This document shows positions 61,107 to 64,000 of a stretch of DNA of 64,000 nucleotides, piece after piece. The stretch spans positions 1 to 64,000 of the forward strand of contig NZ_JBQAJM010000007.1 in assembly GCF_052030685.1 (NCBI RefSeq), given 5' to 3'. Within the stretch, counting starts at the first letter, position 1; every line of letters starts with the position of its first letter. This DNA is from Caedibacter sp052030685. GTDB lineage: Bacteria > Pseudomonadota > Gammaproteobacteria > Francisellales > Francisellaceae. The position numbers and the translations under genes were made by a program. The notes under the pieces were generated by a model, which did not search any database, was not told the origin of the DNA, and saw only the letters and a list, made by a program, of their open reading frames with translations.

Positions 61107-62453
61107 TTAAAACTTAGCAAAATCCAAACTAACCCCCAGGTTATCAGCAACAATGCGCCCATGATCATATTTCAAAACACCATTAATAAATGTCTTATTA
61201 ATGGTTGATGAAAAGCTCAAACCACTAAATGGTGACCAACCACATTTTGATTTTGCTGCAACATCACTTATATGGTTTTGCGCATTAAGATCCACTAATA
61301 CCAAATCAGCCCAATAACCCTCACGGATAAAGCCACGCTCTTGAACCTGATAGATTGTCGCTGGTGCATGTGATGTTTTCTGAACGACTTTTTCCAATGA
61401 AAAAACACCTTGATGATAATGCTCAAGTAATGACAATAATGCATGCTGCACCAGTGGCAAGCCAGACGGTGCTTTGAAATAGCTTTGGTGCTTCTCAGCC
61501 CAAGTATGAGGTGCGTGATCCGTAGCAATAACATCTAATACATTATCATTGACAGCTTGTAACAATGCCAAACGATCCTCTTCTTCTTTGATCGCAGGAT
61601 TGCATTTGATTAAAGCACCTCGTGTGTGATAGTCATTACGTGAGAAGAATAAATGATGCGCGCAAACCTCAGCAGTAATGCGCTTATCAGCAAGTGGGGT
61701 ATTTTTATTCTCAGCAAATAATTGCAACTCATCCTTGGTAGTAATATGCAGCACATTAAGCTTAGTATTAAACTTTTTAGCCAAGTCTACTGCCAAGGTC
61801 GATGATTTAATGCAAGCTTCTCTGCTTCTAATCAAAGGATGCAAATCAAACGGTACATCCTCACCATATTGCGCGCGATACACCTCTTCATTTTGTGTAA
61901 TCATTGGCGTGTCTTCACAGTGCGTTGCTATTAAAATGGGGCAATTGGCAAAGAAGCTTTCTAATGTTTTGACATTATCAACCAACATATTACCGGTTGA
62001 TGCGCCCATGAAGATCTTAACACCACAAGCATCACCTGGTTTTAAACGCTTCAATTCATCAACATTATCATTCGTCGCACCCAGATAAAAAGCATAGTTA
62101 GCATGTGACTTTGTCGCCGCTAACGCTTTTTTCGCATCAAGGCGCTCAATTGTCACCGTTGCCGGATTGCAATTAGGCATCTCCATATACGATGTAATAC
62201 CGCCGGCAACGGCAGCTTTTGACTCACTTTCTATATCTGCCTTGTGTGTCAACCCTGGTTCACGAAAGTGCACCTGATCATCGATCATGCCAGGTAACAA
62301 ATGCAATCCTTCCGCATCGATGATTTTAACATCAGGAGAAGCTGAAATATCTGGTGCAATCTTTGCAATTCTACCTTCGTTTACTAACACATCGGCAACA
62401 AAAATTTTACCTTCATTGACAATCGTTGGTGATTTAATTAAATAATTTGACAT
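61107..62453 (-). CDS. pyrC: Dihydroorotase
   Basis: Zinc amidohydrolase of the third step of pyrimidine synthesis, type I (AllB/PyrC-like, about 450 residues) rather than the short E. coli type. The metal site is MIDDQVHFREPGLTHKADIE near 57 (HxR variant), with CGVKIFMGASTGN near 145 holding the bridging Lys, LNVLHITTKDE near 230 and VIATDHAPH near 312. Metal ligands look complete. AAGGATGATAAAGCG precedes the ATG. It lies near pyrE but is separated from it by two microprotein genes on the other strand. Confidence 0.92.
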   Translation of the reverse strand: MSNYLIKSPTIVNEGKIFVADVLVNEGRIAKIAPDISASPDVKIIDAEGLHLLPGMIDDQVHFREPGLTHKADIESESKAAVAGGITSYMEMPNCNPATVTIERLDAKKALAATKSHANYAFYLGATNDNVDELKRLKPGDACGVKIFMGASTGNMLVDNVKTLESFFANCPILIATHCEDTPMITQNEEVYRAQYGEDVPFDLHPLIRSREACIKSSTLAVDLAKKFNTKLNVLHITTKDELQLFAENKNTPLADKRITAEVCAHHLFFSRNDYHTRGALIKCNPAIKEEEDRLALLQAVNDNVLDVIATDHAPHTWAEKHQSYFKAPSGLPLVQHALLSLLEHYHQGVFSLEKVVQKTSHAPATIYQVQERGFIREGYWADLVLVDLNAQNHISDVAAKSKCGWSPFSGLSFSSTINKTFINGVLKYDHGRIVADNLGVSLDFAKF

Positions 62454-62521
62454 CGCTTTATCATCCTTTTAGCTCACTATGCAATGCCATCATTCTATAT
62501 CAGCATACTCCACTTTTATAG

Positions 62522-62638
62522 TAATGAATCAAGAATAAGTTGCGTTTTACTTCCCCCTCACCCGCTCACCCTAAGCTGAACGACCTCTCCCACAAGGGGA
62601 GAGGTGCTAGCTGATGCAACTTATTTTATACATCATTA
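62522..62638. mobile_element. MITE-like element, copy D
   Basis: Ends TAATGAATCAAGAATAAGTT on the left and, inverted, TAATGATGTATAAAATAAGT on the right give roughly 21-base imperfect terminal inverted repeats. The core has CCCCCTCACCC and CCTCTCCC-ACAA-GGGGAGAGG; hairpin 2 is partly unpaired (CTCACC/GGCTGAA type), so it is decaying. The element fills most of the spacer before the acyl-CoA synthetase-like gene. Confidence 0.72.
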
Positions 62639-62742
62639 TATGGCAAAGCGTGCACTAAAAGATTCAATTGTTTTAAGCCAACCTTTATCCTAAAATACTG
62701 CCCTATCGCTTTATGCATAAATACATAAATAAAGAAGCCAAT

Positions 62743-64000
62743 ATGCTAACACCCTTAGACATTCAAACAGTTGATCATTTTTTAGCGCATCTAAAACGTT
62801 TAGATACAGCTCCGATGTTTATCTATCAAGACCAAGTGCTGAGTTATGCAGACATGCATGATTACACTTTTACTATTGCCCAGTGGTTAAAAGAAAACAA
62901 CACAACTAAAGTCATGTTTGCAATACATAACTCTCCTCTTTCTGTTGGGCTTTTTTTCGCAAGTTGGCATCAAGGAATCAATTGCACACCCGTCAACCCG
63001 CGCTTTATTGCTAATGAATTACTTGAGCTTGTTAAAAGAGCCAAGCCGGATCTGTTAGTGATTGAACCAAAGCAGTACTCTGAGGCAATTAGTAACTATT
63101 GCCAGACTAAGCAGATTGAACTTGTTATTATTGATAATGCTTTAGATTATTTACAGAACTTAAAGAAAATTTCCGGCATTAAGATCAGCAATTCACCTCA
63201 AACCCAAAGTGAAGGTATTACCTATCACATAAGCTCTGGCACGGGTGGACATTATAACTTTCACGGGCATTATACCCTGCAAATTCTAGCCTACGCCTAT
63301 GCACGTCAATTTGATTATGGTCTTAATAAAGGGGATATATCCCTTGTACATCTTTCATTTAATCACGCCTATGCCTTCTCGTATCAGCTATTACCAAATA
63401 TAGCTCTAGGCAATTGCATGATATTAGCGCCTAGCTTTGATGCAGCGGCTTCACTCAAACTAATTGAAAAACATCAAATTACAGCATTGGCACTCTTGCC
63501 AACGATGTATTACCAACTAGCAGTTGAAGCACAAAAAACGCCAATAAACCATAAACTTAGGCACTTAAGTGTTGCAGGTGATCAGCCAAGTGAATCGTTA
63601 ATACATTTGATCAAAGAAACTTTTAACACACCGTTACTAAATGGTTTAGGCATGACAGAAGTTTATGGCTACGCGCAAAATCTCACAGAGTCGAGTATTT
63701 ATAATAAAATCAAAATTTTTGATGATATTAAGATGAAAATTGAACCAATTAAACATGATGACCTTAGGTTTGTTAATACTGAGCAACGAGATATTGGCGA
63801 GCTATATATTAAAGCACCAATGCAGCCGATCTCTCACCAAGGAAAGTGGTTAGCCACAGGCGATTATGGCTATATTGATGATACGCATCATCTATACTTT
63901 CTTGGGCGCATTAAAGATATCATTGTTAAAGGTGGCTCTAAAATTGCCCCTTTAGAACTTGAACATTATCTTTATCAAATGCCGCAAATTGAAGAAGTTG
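62743..64000 (+). CDS. ANL-superfamily adenylating enzyme (partial, runs off window)
   Basis: About 419 codons of an acyl-CoA synthetase/AMP-ligase-like protein are visible and the frame is open at the right edge. GLGMTEVYGYAQN near 305 (A5), GKWLATGDYGYID near 370 (A7/A8 start) and GRIKDIIVKGGSKIAPLELE near 388 (A8 hinge) are well conserved. The P-loop is odd: ITYHISSGTGGHYNFHGHY, where the family has SGTTGxPKG, so Thr, Pro and Lys are replaced. AAAGAAG precedes the ATG. A siderophore-, peptide- or fatty-acid-activating role is possible; the rest of the gene is needed to decide. Confidence 0.75.
   Translation, partial: MLTPLDIQTVDHFLAHLKRLDTAPMFIYQDQVLSYADMHDYTFTIAQWLKENNTTKVMFAIHNSPLSVGLFFASWHQGINCTPVNPRFIANELLELVKRAKPDLLVIEPKQYSEAISNYCQTKQIELVIIDNALDYLQNLKKISGIKISNSPQTQSEGITYHISSGTGGHYNFHGHYTLQILAYAYARQFDYGLNKGDISLVHLSFNHAYAFSYQLLPNIALGNCMILAPSFDAAASLKLIEKHQITALALLPTMYYQLAVEAQKTPINHKLRHLSVAGDQPSESLIHLIKETFNTPLLNGLGMTEVYGYAQNLTESSIYNKIKIFDDIKMKIEPIKHDDLRFVNTEQRDIGELYIKAPMQPISHQGKWLATGDYGYIDDTHHLYFLGRIKDIIVKGGSKIAPLELEHYLYQMPQIEEV

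Overview
The window looks like chromosomal DNA from an AT-rich gammaproteobacterium. Gene content and order support this: a thrABC block, rpsB-tsf-pyrH-frr-uppS-cdsA, rpsO-pnp, rsmH-ftsL-ftsI, lptFG, znuACB-zur and a DUF1841 gene next to nth. The protein style suggests the Thiotrichales side (Francisella, Fastidiosibacter or Cysteiniphilum relatives), but that is an inference. I saw no rRNA, tRNA or CRISPR.

Layout. 1-5014: a proline catabolism block on the minus strand (putA, a class II aldolase, a truncated ProP-like MFS gene). PutA carries an N-terminal SdhE-like domain in place of a DNA-binding domain. 5209-9534: cardiolipin synthase, an EEP-family nuclease/phosphatase, L31, a ferredoxin-NADP reductase and a VapBC pair. 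9575-15166: threonine biosynthesis (thrA, thrB, thrC), with thrA separated from thrB by a DUF559 nuclease gene set between inverted palindromic repeats. 15380-22569: hemB, yhbY, galE, then lptF-lptG-rsmD-rnfB-nth-DUF1841 on the plus strand. 22570-25150: a small acquired island with RelBE plus a serine recombinase, orphan genes and the remnant of a tyrosine integrase. 25163-29651: the essential rpsB to cdsA operon. 29886-32946: zinc uptake with a Zur box and its own Zur. 32914-40414: alanine dehydrogenase, a short dcw cluster, lptB, hemL and gshB.

40415-57114 is accessory and repeat-rich. It holds a MITE-like element, a hairpin with a G-quadruplex-capable loop, an SDR enzyme, two tandem regulators with degenerate LuxR-type HTH domains, and a large secreted RHS protein preceded by two paralogous secreted proteins (one cut by an in-frame stop). 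It also has two MFS transporters, a frameshifted HdeD-like gene, a fungal-type cytosine deaminase and a metallophosphoesterase lipoprotein. 57115-62453 returns to core genes (erpA, pnp, rpsO, pyrE, pyrC); between pyrE and pyrC lie two tandem microprotein genes that both begin MIYY. The window ends inside an ANL-family adenylating enzyme.

Several repeat families are scattered between genes. One is a two-hairpin palindrome (CCTCTCCC...GGTGAGGGG) whose second hairpin changes sequence while keeping base pairing. Some copies of it sit inside a roughly 117-bp unit with terminal inverted repeats (AATAAGTTG...CAACTTATT), which looks like a non-autonomous mobile element.

The strongest candidates for something undescribed are the SdhE-PutA fusion, the DUF559 gene whose flanking repeat appears to supply its ribosome binding site, the RHS cluster with paired secreted proteins, and the MIYY microprotein pair.
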